In this document: positions 1 to 11,280 of the stretch, one piece after another | How the letters are laid out: each line of letters opens with the position of its first letter | How positions within the stretch are numbered: the stretch's first letter is position 1 | Assembly (NCBI GenBank): GCA_035578175.1 | Contig: JAQMRL010000004.1 | Location: 39,885,401 to 39,949,400 of the forward strand | Direction: 5' to 3' | DNA from: Catonia carolina | Taxonomy: Eukaryota > Arthropoda > Insecta > Hemiptera > Achilidae | Length of the DNA: 64,000 nucleotides | Position numbers and translations under genes: made by a program | The notes under the pieces: model-generated | Databases searched by the model: none | What the model was told of the DNA's origin: nothing | What the model saw: the letters and a program-made list of their open reading frames with translations, nothing else

Positions 1-298
1 ATTTTACTAATAATACTAATACAAATACTACAGTATGTGTTCCTACAACACTTACATTCAATTCGGGTTATAAAAATATTTTATTAATTTAATTATATTT
101 CTACTTTCTACTTAATAAACCTTCGAAATTACCGGTGGCTGAAACATTGCTTTTATATTTTTTCTTTAAAAACTTGTATGGATTTATGGCTTCCAAATTT
201 ACGGTTCAAATAAACATTCTAATTTACAACACATTCGGGCATTCCTGTAAAACATATTTGGCTAGGTACTTCTTATATTATTTTAAAATTAAAAAATA

Positions 299-624
299 TC
301 TGGTGTGACGCACTCACACGATTTTCTCTAACTAATGAAAATTATGAACAATATAAACGACTACTTCTGTTGACCGATTTTAACGAAAATATTCGTCTTC
401 GGTCCTCTAGTGGTACCTAACAAGTTCCACGTTTCAACTCCGTCTGATGTTTCGTTCTTAGGATTTTTGTTCACATACACATGCACAGACAAGTCGCTAA
501 AACATGTGTTTTTTTGGTTCAGGGGGTCTGAAAACTTGTATATCCGGTGAAAACTTGATTTCGAAAAATCGACATGAAAACAATATTTTCCTTCCTAAAT
601 ATTCATAAAGGGCAAGAGAAAGTA
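299..624 (-). mobile_element. HINE-like element, internally deleted copy
   Basis: Both termini are present: the hairpin end (CTGGTGTG...CACTCACACG) on the left and the GGCAAGAGAAAGT subterminal repeat at 611-623 on the right. About 600 bp of the middle, including both internal direct repeats, is missing, leaving 326 bp. The conserved block near 520-590 (TTCAGGGGGTCTGAAAAC) matches the full-length copies. Confidence 0.8.
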
Positions 625-1864
625 AAAATTGAAGACATGACTTGTTCTACTACTTGTACTGTTTTTGCCTCTCCCACTCCTGTGCATCGATACTATTCCC
701 CTACTGTCGATCCAGCTATTCTTCATCACTGATACTACTCCAACTATTACAAGGAAGCAGTTAGAGGGGGAACTCTTCCCCAGTCTTCACTTGGCGCATG
801 CGCAAAGGAAGTTTTTTACTACGTTGTTTTGTAATAGTAAAAGTATCCCTTACGTTAATACCAAAACCTTACACACAAATTTAAAAATATATTTTCTGAA
901 GTGGTGCAATGGTTTTCGTTCTACACTATAAAGTAAAGGTCATGCGGTTGATTCCGGGCTAGGGTCGTAAGTAATTTTGCAATCGGATGTGGAGAACTGA
1001 ATTAGGAAAGAATGAGTACCAGCGAAGGAGGCTTATTTCCAGAGATGGACACTAAGGGTTTGATGATGAATAAATTCCTTTTAACATGATTTCACTGAAG
1101 AAATAATATAAACACTTAATTTGCTTTGAGAAACACGTTTATCTTAAAATATTTATACATTTTTCTACCGTCCATTTTGAAATACTATTCCGAGAGAGGA
1201 AACAAAATTTATAAAACATACATCGGCCTACAACTTTATTTCCATCACAGTATTGCACGTAAATGTTATAAAAACAATTACATAATCTTTATGTATCACG
1301 CCATTACAATTATTCTTTACATACACATACTGATATGTCACGTACATCTTCAAATAACACGTGACTGCATAATTGTTTTATCATCTCTGCAGATTTTATT
1401 TAAAGATTTTAACGTTTCATTTGATACTAATATTTAAAACTACTTATAAAGTAAAAAATAACATTCCAGAATTGTTAATCGTTACCGATTAAATATAGCG
1501 TATGATTTTATTGACATATTTTTTATAAAATCTGTAAATTAACTTAATATTTTTCTGGTGTTGAGTATACTAACCTTTTGTTTAAAGACTTTTGCTAATA
1601 ATCAAACGTTTTTATTTCTGGTTCTATTTTTCCAAGAAATTTTGGGGAATTTATTTTTGTTGAAATTCGCAGAGAGTAAACCCTTGATTACTCGTGTTGA
1701 TACAATCAATAGTTTTCAAGATATTTCAAAAAAACTGAATGAAGTAGGTACTTATCTATTGCAAAAATTTGCAAAAGTATTAGTTTTTTAGTTTTCTTCG
1801 GTGTTTCCCTCTAATCAGGTAGGTATTTTACAGGATAAGTAATCTACAGGTTTCATTTTTTTAT
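625..1864. other. AT-rich DNA without a recognised gene
   Basis: The short open frames here have no recognisable domain and low-complexity composition. The only structure seen is a possible tRNA-like SINE head at 896-960. Confidence 0.5.
896..960 (+). repeat. Possible degenerate tRNA-derived SINE head
   Basis: A box-A-like GTGGTGCAATGG is followed about 45 bp later by a box-B-like GGTTGATTCC, the spacing of an internal RNA polymerase III promoter. No tail matching families A-C was found, so this is weak. Confidence 0.25.
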
Positions 1865-2059
1865 AACCCTAATGTGTGTACATTACAATTCAGAACAATA
1901 AGCATTCTCATGACCTAATCAGATGAGGATGATGTGTCAATTAAGTGTATTCTTGTACATACCCAGGCCGATCATTCCTGAGAGAGTATTGTTAATTGCA
2001 TCTCAACCATCAAAGTGCACCGGTAACCACTTTCTATCATTCAAATCCGTATAAAAGTA

Positions 2060-2347
2060 CAGATATCAGATGAATTGATGTCCCATAGCCAAGCGAGTGA
2101 TAGGGAGATATGTGGCGTAACTGCGCATGCGCCCAAAGGTCTTTACCGTTATAATCCAAATCTGAAAACATACTATAGTCGTTATCTTCCTTGTTAGTTC
2201 ACTGCATGCATAAACGCTTGCTTACAACAAAAACAAAGAGTAAAATTATACAATGTTATTGGAATGGTGCGTATAGCTTGTGCGATCGAGAGCGTTATGC
2301 ATTCTCTCACTCCCACGGCTAGGGGACTTTAATTCATCTGAATAGTG
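2060..2347. mobile_element. TA-flanked MITE inserted in SINE C
   Basis: The element is 288 bp, bounded by TA at 2058-2059 and 2348-2349. The terminal inverted repeats of about 25 bp begin CAGATATCAGATGAATT on the left and CACTATTCAGATGAATT read inward on the right, and both continue into GTCCC. The host SINE reads AAAGTA/ACTACC across the site in other copies, which confirms the boundaries. A TA duplication and short repeats suggest a non-autonomous Tc1/mariner-superfamily element. No coding region is present. Confidence 0.75.
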
Positions 2348-2428
2348 TAACTACCTTTACTAGGATTTGAAACATCAACCTTTGAAATCAGCTGTTAAAC
2401 AGCTGACTCACGGCGACGACTTTACCTC

Positions 2429-2463
2429 AATTTTTTGTTTTTGTTTGGTTTAACGTCCGACTG
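2429..2463 (-). repeat. 35-bp SINE-B tail with target-site duplication
   Basis: A poly-T run followed by GGTTTAACGTCCGACTG matches the 3' end of the SINE-B copy at 49098-49290. It is flanked by an exact 8-bp duplication, TTTACCTC (2421-2428 and 2464-2471). This is an extreme 5' truncation in which almost only the tail was reverse transcribed. Confidence 0.7.
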
Positions 2464-2514
2464 TTTACCTCTAGACCAACCCGGTGGATTTAGGTTCAAA
2501 ATGTAGTTTAAAAA

Positions 2515-3203
2515 TTTGGTGTAAAACACTTACTCGACTTTCTCTTGCCAATATAACTAATCAATATTATAACCCATATTTAATCATTAGTAAACAATGT
2601 AAAATGAAAAGCACAATCTAATTTTAATCATGAGTGAATGATGCTAAATGAAAATTAACCTGTATAACTTAAAAATACGGAAAATCATCAACTGACGCTA
2701 AACTAAACTTAATAGAAAAAATATTTCAGATAAACGTTGTAGGTTTTTTATTTCTTATAACTTTGATTACATACACTTTTGTCGTAATGCATACTAAAGT
2801 CACAATCCTAGAAAACAATTTTTTATCACGAAACCACAGCTCTCCCAAGAATTTCAGCAGACTAGGGTCTTACCGTATTATGTAGGCATAAAAATTTAGT
2901 AAACGAGGGGATTTTTTAAAAAAAAACCCAAGAAGCCTTTTTGAAACAATCGTAAAAAAGTGAAAAGTCACTATAATGAACTATTACTTCCTGTTGGCCG
3001 ATTATGATGAAAATGGTTGTGCCTAGAGTGCAAGTGGTACCTAACGTAACTTCAACTTTGTACGATAATTTGTTTTTTTAGATATTGTTTTTTGGGTTCA
3101 GGGGTTCTGAAAACGTGTACTTCCAGTGAAAACTCGTTTTCTATTAATTGATAAGAAAACAATTCTTTCTTTCCTGTATATTCATATTGTACAAGATAAA
3201 GTA
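2515..3203 (-). mobile_element. HINE-like element with one internal repeat unit
   Basis: The hairpin end starts TTGGTGTAAAACACTTAC and the other end is a mutated subterminal repeat (ACAAGATAAAGT, 3191-3202). Only one of the two internal direct repeats of about 170 bp is present, and the GT/GC microsatellite is missing. Divergence at both ends suggests an older copy. Confidence 0.8.
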
Positions 3204-3719
3204 AAAAACAAAAAAACTATTATTGAGATTATTCATTAGTCTAAGACAAATTTTAACGAAAATACGTAGAGAAAATCATTAACAAAATTATTCTTAAACC
3301 TCTATCTTAAAACGTTAATACATTTCTTATTCATTTACAATCATTATCCTACTATAACATTACAAAACTTGATAAATTGAACTAATGGCATTGATAGTAA
3401 TTCTAACTTTAATCAATTACTCATGCAAACAGAGATGTGAAGTAGATATCAGGAAGAGAAGTAAATTTTATTCAGTATTTTTTTGCAAGATTGCATGACT
3501 CCATCGAAGATATGATTACATTTTCGACGAAATGAAAATGACAAAAATGAGTTATAGGTGACATAATAAATGAATGAATCGAATAATTGGTTCACATTGT
3601 CTGCGGTTTAAACACGAAACCAACGGTTGTTGTTACTTTATTTGACAAAATGTTAGTTTTCAAATAATTTACTTTTGTACCGCTGGGTATTGATTATTTC
3701 AATATAAGACTATTTAATA
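3204..3719. other. AT-rich DNA, nothing recognised
   Basis: No gene, tRNA-like promoter or repeat boundary was recognised in these 516 bp. Confidence 0.5.
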
Positions 3720-4642
3720 ATCTGGTGTGAAACACTCACACAACTTTCTCTTGCCAATACAAAATATAATGAACAATACAACTTAATATTAGTAATAAAA
3801 CATTAGAGATAAACAAAAAACTAACCTCAAAAAACCATAACCTTATTTTAATCATGAGTGAAGGATGCAAAATGAAAATCAAACTAAGTTTGGGTTAAAA
3901 ATACGGAAAATCACTCTTTCACGCTAAACTGGGCTCTGTAGAGAAAAATGCTTAATTTAAAAGTTGTATATCTTTTCATTTCCTATAAATTTGATTATAT
4001 ACACTTTTGTCGTAAAATACATGCTAAGGCTGAAATCTTAAAAAATCGATTTTTTACAAGTTTTTGTGCGAAAAAAAACAGAAATTGCTGATTACCGCTA
4101 AACTAAGCGTTATACAAAAGAATGTTTGAAATAAAAGTTGTAGTATTTTAAATTATCTACAACTTTGATTATATACATTTTTGCGCTGGAATGCTTATAA
4201 AGTCGCAATCTTAAAAAACGTATTTTTTACGAGAAAACAGCCTCACAAAGAATTTCAGCAGACATGGCGCCTACCCTATCTTTTAGAGCATAGAAAGTGT
4301 AGTAAATGAGGCGATTTTTAAAAAAATCGTAGGAGCCGTTTTTGAGAAACTCGCAAAAAGTGAAAAATGACACAAATTTATAGGAAATTAAAAGATTTAC
4401 ATTTTTTATTTAAAGCATTTTTTTTTGTACAGAGTGAAGTTTTTTTTTTGTTTAGCGTGAAAGAGTGATTTTCCGTATTTTAAAGCGAAACTGAGGTTGA
4501 TGTTCATTTTGCGTCATTAACTCATGATTAAAATTAGGTTATGTTTTATGAGGTTAGTTTTTTGTTTATTCCTAATATTAGGTAATATTCTTCATTATTT
4601 GTATCAGCAAGAGAAAGTCGTGTGAGTGTTTCACACCAGATT
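3720..4642. mobile_element. HINE-like fold-back copy with two hairpin ends
   Basis: The first 660 bp follow the minus-oriented consensus from the hairpin end. At about 4378 the sequence switches to the plus orientation and runs back out to a second hairpin end (TGTGAGTGTTTCACACCAGA at 4621-4640). The two outer arms of about 265 bp are inverted copies of each other, and the ACTTTCTCTTGCC-first end is absent. Confidence 0.8.
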
Positions 4643-5262
4643 TTTATTGTTTGTTAACTTTGAAACTTCAATAAAACGAGTTAAATTTGTAAATCAACTT
4701 CGGTTTTGTAATGTCGGTGTTATTTCACATGTTAAATCTAACAATACTACACCGCTACTTTTGAATTATTCAATTTGAGTACTAGAAACACACAAACACA
4801 AACATGTATAGATTTCTTATAAATATATTCTTAGCTTAGAATAGATAAATTTACTATTGGTTGTACAAGTATTATGCGTTTTTCTACCACTATAATACCA
4901 CACTGACAGATACGCGAGTGTGGTAGAAACAGTTTTCCTGTCACATACTACACATTATTTTTTCTAACCACAATAGAAACCAACCTTCTGATACTAGTAT
5001 TACTATTTTGGCTGCGCAAAAATAAAACGTACAAAAATAACCATTGTTGTTTCGTACATTCAAATTGAGTTATTAGCCGAATGCTTAAGTTATACTGTAC
5101 ATAAAAAACATTACTGTCTTTTCCTTCCCATTTAAAAATATCAGTTGCAACACATTTGAAGTAATGCTATTCTTGATTAATGAAATCTATTATAAATCCA
5201 TTACCGATTTTTACTCCATAACTAATATCCAATTTTATTTATTGTCAAATGAAATAAAAGCA
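4643..5262. other. AT-rich DNA, nothing recognised
   Basis: No gene or defined repeat was recognised. A short open frame running across 5164-5367 overlaps the following MITE and has no recognisable domain. Confidence 0.45.
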
Positions 5263-5266
5263 TTAA

Positions 5267-5812
5267 ACCTTTCAGTACCAACGTTTGGAAAACAGTACGT
5301 CGATGTCTTTTACGTTGTGATAACATCCTGTTTACCGGACGTCCGTAAGGTGCCAAAGTACGGATAACCGAACATTTACAAAAATACTTATAAGGAAAAT
5401 TAATGGAATAATGGAATATTTTGAAACCGCCTCCGTGGCGTAGTGACTAGCACGCTAGCCTACAAAGCGATAGGTCCCAGACTCGATTCCCGGCTGGGTT
5501 CTGAAAATTTTAACACGTTGAAACCATCGTTAAGGTACCAAAACCCACAGTAGTTGCTAATGACCAAGCTGTTGATACGACTTTAAATAAACTAAAAAAA
5601 CTATTTTGAATATTTTTAGTGTTAAAACGATTTCTTTTTTTAACGAACACAATAAAAATTTTATTTTTCTCTAACGTTGAAATTTTGGTTGGTAATGGCA
5701 GGCTTACGCCTGCAAGTTTTCGATATAAAGGCTGGCACTTTTTTTGCATCCGTATTCAAATTAAATGGCACTTTAGATCAAACTTTTAAATATCGTTTTG
5801 GCACTAAAAGGG
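5267..5812. mobile_element. piggyBac-like TTAA MITE carrying a SINE
   Basis: TTAA stands directly outside both ends (5263-5266 and 5813-5816). The terminal repeats read inward CCTTTCAGTACCAACG and CCCTTTTAGTGCCAAAACG. TTAA duplication with CCCTTT-type termini is characteristic of piggyBac-superfamily elements, and no transposase is present. A SINE A copy sits inside at 5426-5601. A second, truncated copy of the same composite lies at 32340-32672 with a SINE A at the same internal position. Confidence 0.65.
5426..5601 (+). repeat. SINE family A, full length with target-site duplication
   Basis: This is a 176-bp tRNA-derived SINE. Box A lies in the CTCCGTGGCGTAGTGAC head and box B is near GACTCGATTCCC. 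A tRNA-unrelated body follows, and the tail ends in ACTTTAAATAAACTAAAAA. An exact 9-bp duplication, TATTTTGAA, flanks it (5417-5425 and 5602-5610), the signature of target-primed reverse transcription. Transcription would be by RNA polymerase III from the internal promoter. Confidence 0.85.
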
Positions 5813-5880
5813 TTAATAAAATATTACAGTAATAATCAATATGCAATACTAAAGACAATCAAATTCTACAAATATTCTGT

Positions 5881-6239
5881 GTTGTGGTTGTTTTGGTCAT
5901 GAACCGAAAGGCTGGTTCGAAACCTTTAGAGGTTTTACTAAGTAAACCGAAGAGTGAAATGGTTTACCATAGCCTTCCTTACTTAGTAGAAAAATATGCT
6001 TATCAGCATTCCAAGCTGCAGATGACACCTTCACTTGATTCACCAGATGGTCTGGCTGTATAATGGAATTCATAACTCTCAGAAGAGATAACTGTGTCTA
6101 GTGTCTTTTATACCTTTACCTCTTTTGTTTTAAATGTTTCAGTCAATTATTTGATCATGTGATGAGAAAAAGTACTATTTTTTGTGGCCCTGGAACTTGC
6201 AGATAGAGAACAAATAATTGAACTCTAACCTTTGCCTCC
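5881..6239 (+). repeat. Dispersed repeat family D (SINE-like)
   Basis: This copy begins at a GGTCATNARCCGAAAGGCTGG-type start and continues through AGCATNCCA and TAGTGTCTTTTA blocks to the AATAATTGAACTC region. About 40 bp near the GCATGCCAGG block are missing compared with the copy at 25242-25600. It is the upstream member of a head-to-tail pair with 6296-6468. Confidence 0.75.
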
Positions 6240-6295
6240 CTCTACAATTCACTCCCTCAACATAATTATATTGAGGGATAAAAATATTGTGTGTC

Positions 6296-6468
6296 GTTTG
6301 GATCAACCGAAACACTGGTTTGAACCTCTAGACTAGAGGCTTTACTAAAAAAAACGTAGTGTGAGATGGTTTTCTACGCCTTTCTCACTGAGTGGAAACT
6401 TATGCTTATCAGCATGCCAGGCTGAGAAATATAACTATTTTTGTAAGCATGGAACTAACAGATTGATA
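6296..6468 (+). repeat. Repeat family D, deleted copy
   Basis: The first 130 bp (CTGGTTTGAACCTCTAG, CTTATCAGCATGCCAGG) and the last 45 bp match family D. The middle half is deleted. A HINE hairpin-end fragment follows about 10 bp later. Confidence 0.65.
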
Positions 6469-6479
6469 AGTTATAAAAT

Positions 6480-6521
6480 AATATTGTGTTAAACATTCAC
6501 ATGACTTTCTCCGGCCAGTGT
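6480..6521 (-). mobile_element. HINE-like hairpin-end fragment
   Basis: TGTGTTAAACATTCACATGACTTTCTC matches the hairpin plus subterminal repeat with several substitutions, then similarity stops. Confidence 0.5.
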
Positions 6522-6958
6522 AAAAACGTATCAATTTTTATGAACAGAATTCGTAATATTGTTAACTCCCACAAAACGATGTGAAGTAGAAGACTAATGT
6601 TCGAACAATTGTACAGTTTACAATTTTCAAAAGTTTATTGTCTCTAACTTTACCGAATTCATAATATTATGTACTACCGATTCAAAATGATAACTCATAG
6701 TACCGGCAATTCTGGTTATAAGGAAGAGAAAAAAACTTTATAAGAAAAACGAGATGGTCAAAAAATTATATATATAAAAAAAAATGGTCAAGACTAAAAT
6801 TCTGTGGATACTTTTATAGAATGGTTGCAAAAACAACAAACAAATATTGAAAACCTGAAGGCTGTAATTTTGACAGAAAAACAAATTTTCCTAACGAAAC
6901 CATATGAATAACTATTATAAAAGCGTTCTCTAACAATACCACTTATCACTATAACTTC

Positions 6959-7476
6959 CAGGCATATCCAGAAGGGGCAAAGAGGCATTTGCCCCCACCA
7001 AAAAAAATATATATGTGTGTGTGTACAAGGAAAATGAACGATTAAAATAAGGCTAAAATTTTAAGAAAACTGTTTAGACTAGGTGAAAACCGGTTGACAA
7101 AACAAATTTTTAAGACACTAAACAATAGACTTATGGTGTCGGATAATTGGATTAAAGAAGTCAGAAAGGATATTGAGAAAATTTGGAATAAACCAAGACA
7201 ACATAATGATACGAACCAAATTCAGACAACTACTGGCTTTAAGGGCTTAAATGAAAAGCAAAAACAGAACACACTGTAGACTGAAAAAAGAGAAAAGTCA
7301 ACAGTGAGTAAATGTGGGCTGCAAAAGAGCTTCCAGAAATATCTGGAATTACCTCACCAAGTCTAAAATTGACCTTAAACGAGGAAAAATACATCTATAT
7401 GTGTGAGTGTATGCGCGCGCTTTTGTATTCAATATTTATTATATTGCCCCCTTAAAAAAAATTAGATACGTGCCTG
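6959..7476. mobile_element. Candidate hAT-like element with LINE cargo
   Basis: The left end CAGGCATATCCAGAAGGGGC and the right end, read inward as CAGGCACGTATC...AAGGGGGCAA, resemble the G-rich hAT-type termini common in arthropods (family knowledge). No matching 8-bp target duplication is visible, so the boundaries are tentative. The interior includes a LINE C-terminal relic (7076-7330) and a GT-rich microsatellite near 7009-7024. Confidence 0.3.
7076..7330 (+). pseudogene. Non-LTR retrotransposon C-terminal relic
   Basis: An open stretch encodes ENRLTKQIFKTLNNR, then WIKEVRKDIEKIW. This resembles the basic region after the reverse transcriptase of insect LINEs, where the order NRL-K-IF ... 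W-KEV--D is typical. The frame runs open to 7279 and then breaks. There is no RT catalytic core here. The match is short and the assignment moderate. Confidence 0.4.
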
Positions 7477-8249
7477 AATTCAAATTCATATCACTAGCAA
7501 ATCAGGTAAATGAAGGAAATTTAATCGGAACGTTGTTTTTATCAAAGCACAAATATTAAGTCTTTGTTGTGTACTCAATATTATTTTAAACAATCATTTA
7601 CTACTAACTTGATTTATATTTTATGATCTGTTCAATACATTAATATATTATATATATCGAAGTGTTAATAAAGCTCAGAAGGTTACATTTACGGTTGACT
7701 GTCTGGTTTTTCAAAACCTCAGTTTCCTTTCAGAAAGTACACGTAGAATACACCTGGCTGTCATTTAAATGTCTTTAATAATGCTTTTTCGTTTTATATT
7801 ACATTAAGGACAACATCGTTTTTATTACTTTTACTGCATATTTTATTACTGAATGTCATTTTAAAATTCATTCACTACCTGTTATGGCACATATTTTTAC
7901 TACTTTGGTGTAAATTTTATGTGGTAACATATAATAATTTAGTTTGAAAGCCATATTGAGTGCTATTCAAAAAGTATATTGTCTCGGTCTCCAATCAGGA
8001 CCACACCATTACTTTTAAGAAGTATCTTAGGAATACCAAAGAAGACGAAATATCCAATGAAGAGTCATTTGGTATGTAATACAGATTAAACTTCATGGTA
8101 CTTAAATATTATGTCGTAAAACAAACCTTCAAAAGGAAACAAGGTATTTAGTTTCCGATTTAAGTTCTAGTAAGTACTTCATAATAATTATATGAAAATA
8201 AAGCGAAAATAAAATCGGGCCTATGATCGATCCTGTAAAACTCTATAAT
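7477..8249. other. AT-rich DNA, nothing recognised
   Basis: No gene, SINE head or transposon terminus was recognised in about 770 bp. Confidence 0.5.
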
Positions 8250-9045
8250 ACAGTATGTGTGTGCGCGCGTGCGCACACTTTACACACACACACACACACA
8301 CATCGTACGAAGTTGAAACTTGAAACTAAGTTAGATACCACTAGAGGACCTGACTCAAAAATTTTCATCAAAATTGGTCAACCGGAAGTAATAAATTATT
8401 CGTATCATTTTCCACTTTTTGTGATTTTCTTAAAAACGGCTCGTACGATGTTTTTTTTTAAAAATCGCCTCATTTACTACATTTTTTATGCTTTATAAGA
8501 TAGGGTAGACGCCATGTCTGCTGAAATTTTTGGTGAGGGTGTTCTCTCGTAGAAAAAAAGGGTTTCTTAAGATTACGGCCTTAATGTGCATTTTAGATTT
8601 TAGGGGAAAAGTATATAATAAAGGTTGTGGAATATTTAAAAATCTACAACTTTTATTTCAAAGATTTCTTTGTGTAACGCTTAGCTTAGTGGTAATTTGT
8701 GACTGGTGTTTTTCATGAAAAACTGTAAAAAAATGTATTTTTTAAGATTTCGGCCTTATTATGTATTTTACAACAGAAGTGTACATAATTAAATTTATAG
8801 GGAATTAAAAGATCTAAAACTTTTATTTTAAGCATTTTTCTTTACAGAGCCTAGTTTAGCGTCAAAGAGTGATTTTCCGAATTATTAAGCCAAACTAAAG
8901 TTGGTTTTCATCCTGCATCATTCACTCATAAATAAAATTAGGTTATGTTTTTTGAGGTTAGTTTTCTGTTTATTTCTAATGTTAGGTTATATTGTTCATT
9001 ATTTGCATTGACAAGAGAAGATCGTGTGAGTGTTCATACCAGATT
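8250..9045 (+). mobile_element. HINE-like element, truncated at the microsatellite
   Basis: The copy starts inside the GT/GC tract (8251-8303, here followed by an inverted CA tract) and runs to the hairpin end at 9043. The first subterminal repeat and about 170 bp beside it are absent, so the breakpoint coincides with the microsatellite. Both internal direct repeats are present. Confidence 0.8.
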
Positions 9046-9660
9046 TTTATAAAATAAAAATCTAGTATATGGAATAAATAGAAAAGATCCTGACAAACGA
9101 ACACAATAACTTATATTTATTATTTTGTAACAGGTAGGTACACTCAGTCCGTTATGTCTGTAAGAATTGACAAATTTTGACATTTATTTCCTTTGACTTA
9201 TTCCTCTTCATGGTCTGACCACGTCTAGTATATCCCACTTCCATTATTTCTTTTTCTTACGTCATATTTCATGTTATCTCTCTTTTTAAGCTCATATAAT
9301 ATTTTTCCAACAATTCTTTGTCTTATTTCTCAATAGAAGTACTTGTTCTCAAGGGAACCTGTCACTACTAGTGTAATATTCTATTTTTAAGATGTTACCA
9401 AACCGATTTTGGTTTTTTAAACTTTTACTTTGGAAGTTGTCTATAAATAAGTAAACGGGAAAATTTATTGTTAAATCATTTTCCAAAATTATTAATACCT
9501 CAATTCTATTTTATTTTTCTAACTAAAATAGAATTGAAACGGAAAATTATAGAGCAGGTCAAACACTTTAATTACCTCCGCAAAGATATAACATATTATT
9601 ATGATAAATATTTAATAAATAAAATAAATTTTTAGAGAATATGCGGCAATATTCATAGGA
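9046..9660. other. AT-rich DNA upstream of a LINE relic
   Basis: No recognisable gene. The last part may be decayed upstream LINE sequence, but no reading frame could be followed. Confidence 0.4.
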
Positions 9661-9663
9661 ACT

Positions 9664-10045
9664 TGAAAAACAAGACAAGAGACGAGGATCAAATTCTACA
9701 ATACCATTGCCGTTTCTACTCTCCTATATGGCAGCGAATCTTGGATACATACAAAAAACATTGATAGCAAGATCCAAGCTGCAAAGATGAGATTTTTGCG
9801 TAGTGTGTTGGGATGCTCTAGAACGGACAGAATAAAGAAAGATGAAATAAAAAGTTCTGACTGTTCCACCACTACGTGACAAGATCTTACAGAATCGAAG
9901 AAACTGGTGCAGTAACTTGATAAAAATGCCATATGGGAGGATACCAATAAAGGCTCAAAGTTATAGACCAACTGGTTCGAGAGATATGGGAAGACCGAGG
10001 AAGAGATAGGTACCGGAACAGGTTCACTAAACCTAGACCTTTAAG
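9664..10045 (+). pseudogene. Non-LTR retrotransposon RT C-terminus, decayed
   Basis: The translation contains IKFYNTIAVSTLLYGSESW followed by KIQAAKMRFLRSVLGC and RTDRIKKDEI. This is the very common segment after the RT domain of insect LINEs (YGSE-W, then I-AAEMRFLR--G--R-DRI). After about 9850 the frame shifts, but YRPTG/GRPRKR-type sequence remains detectable to about 10010. No 5' part is present, consistent with 5' truncation. It is non-functional. Confidence 0.85.
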
Positions 10046-10214
10046 TTAAGAAGAAGAAGAATTAATACCTTAAGTGATAGGTTGTTTATAGCATCATAAC
10101 CATTTCTCGTTGAATCCATCTTCAAAACTCATTGATTTCTACAACTTGGCATATTGTAGGACGTCAAGTTAAAAACCGTTTAGAGGTTTACCTATCAAGC
10201 ATCTGAAATCAGTT

Positions 10215-10855
10215 TATACTCTAAATTTAACTTTCAGTATAAAAACAAGATCACAATTTTCGTTTTGAGAATTATTAAACCGCCACTGTACAAAATAACA
10301 CGCATAGTAGCTACCTGAAGCAGACACCGCTAAATACCTTGGTATTCATTTTTACAAAGGTCTGAACTTTAAAACACTTATACAGAGCAAAGATTACAGG
10401 TAACGACGAAATTTAAATCATTTATTGAATTCTAGAAAAACTATCTACTTTCATTGAATAATAAATTGCTATTAGGCCTACACAAAACATTTTAAAACCA
10501 ATTTGGACTTATGAGATTCAATTGGGGATACGTCAAGCCAATCCAACATAGAAAGGTTTCAGTCCAAATCGGTGCAAAAGTTGCAGTATAACTACTGAGA
10601 ACAATCACAACGTCACCTTGGAACGTACCAAACAACATACTACACAGAAGTTTTAATATTCCTACAATTAAACAATAGGCTACATAAATCCAAAATTCAA
10701 CTCAAAATACCAGAACTGACTTGAGTCACCCACAGGTCATTTCGCCATCTAACTTTAGATGATTCAAACGACACTTGCTGACTGAAACGAAGACACCCTT
10801 CTGAAACTAATGCCCAAAGCTGTGGATGCAACTTTAAATAAACTAAAAAAAAAAC
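10215..10855 (+). pseudogene. Jockey-like LINE, 3' end with shared SINE tail
   Basis: The translation reads ADTAKYLGIHFYKGLNFKT and, after frame shifts, the LLLYKTILKP-WTYGIQLWG-SNIERFQSK order typical of the Jockey clade after the RT fingers. The last part contains DDSNDTC-LKRRHPSE. The 3' end, GATGCAACTTTAAATAAAC followed by an A-tract at 10826-10855, is nearly identical to the tail of SINE family A. Several stops and frameshifts make it a dead, 5'-truncated copy, but it identifies the LINE lineage likely to supply the enzyme for SINE A. Confidence 0.8.
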
Positions 10856-11197
10856 ATTATGTAGTTAAAATTATAATTTATAATTATAAAGTTAGAATTA
10901 TAACACACCTATTAAATATTTAAAATGTTTGTGGTAGGTATTTATATCTTGTTATTTGTTTTTGTTACAGTAGATACCGCCCCATCTTTATACTTTGTTC
11001 GTTGTGACAGAAAACTGAAGAATATTAACTTCATTTTGGTAAGTGTTTATAAAATTACTAACCGTCTAAATAATTACAATAGTTTTAAGGAGGTCTGTTT
11101 GTTATTTATCGTACCCAGATCCCGAATGAACCTATGCTTAGGTGTACAACACTATACAGACGATGAAGAGTAACTGATAGAAATAATTATGAGAAAT

Positions 11198-11280
11198 GAC
11201 TGGGGCTAACCGGGAATCGAATCCGTGGTCCCTAGCTAAGAACTCACTTGCGCTAACCACTTCTCCCAACGGCCCAGCCG
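11198..11280 (-). repeat. SINE family A, head only
   Basis: The reverse strand gives a box-B-like GGATTCGATTCCCGG and a box-A-like region ending at GGGCCGTTGGGAGA. The body and tail are missing. Confidence 0.6.

Larger units (their letters stand above)
1865..2489 (-). repeat. SINE family C, interrupted by two insertions
   Basis: This is a minus-strand copy. The tail (GATGAGGATGATGTG, AGAACAATAAGC) is on the left and the tRNA-like head (reverse of CCACCGGGTTGGTCTAGA) on the right. The SINE is split by a 288-bp TA-flanked MITE at 2060-2347 and again near its head by a 35-bp SINE-B tail at 2429-2463. Removing both restores the order seen in the uninterrupted copy at 35528-35827. Confidence 0.8.
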
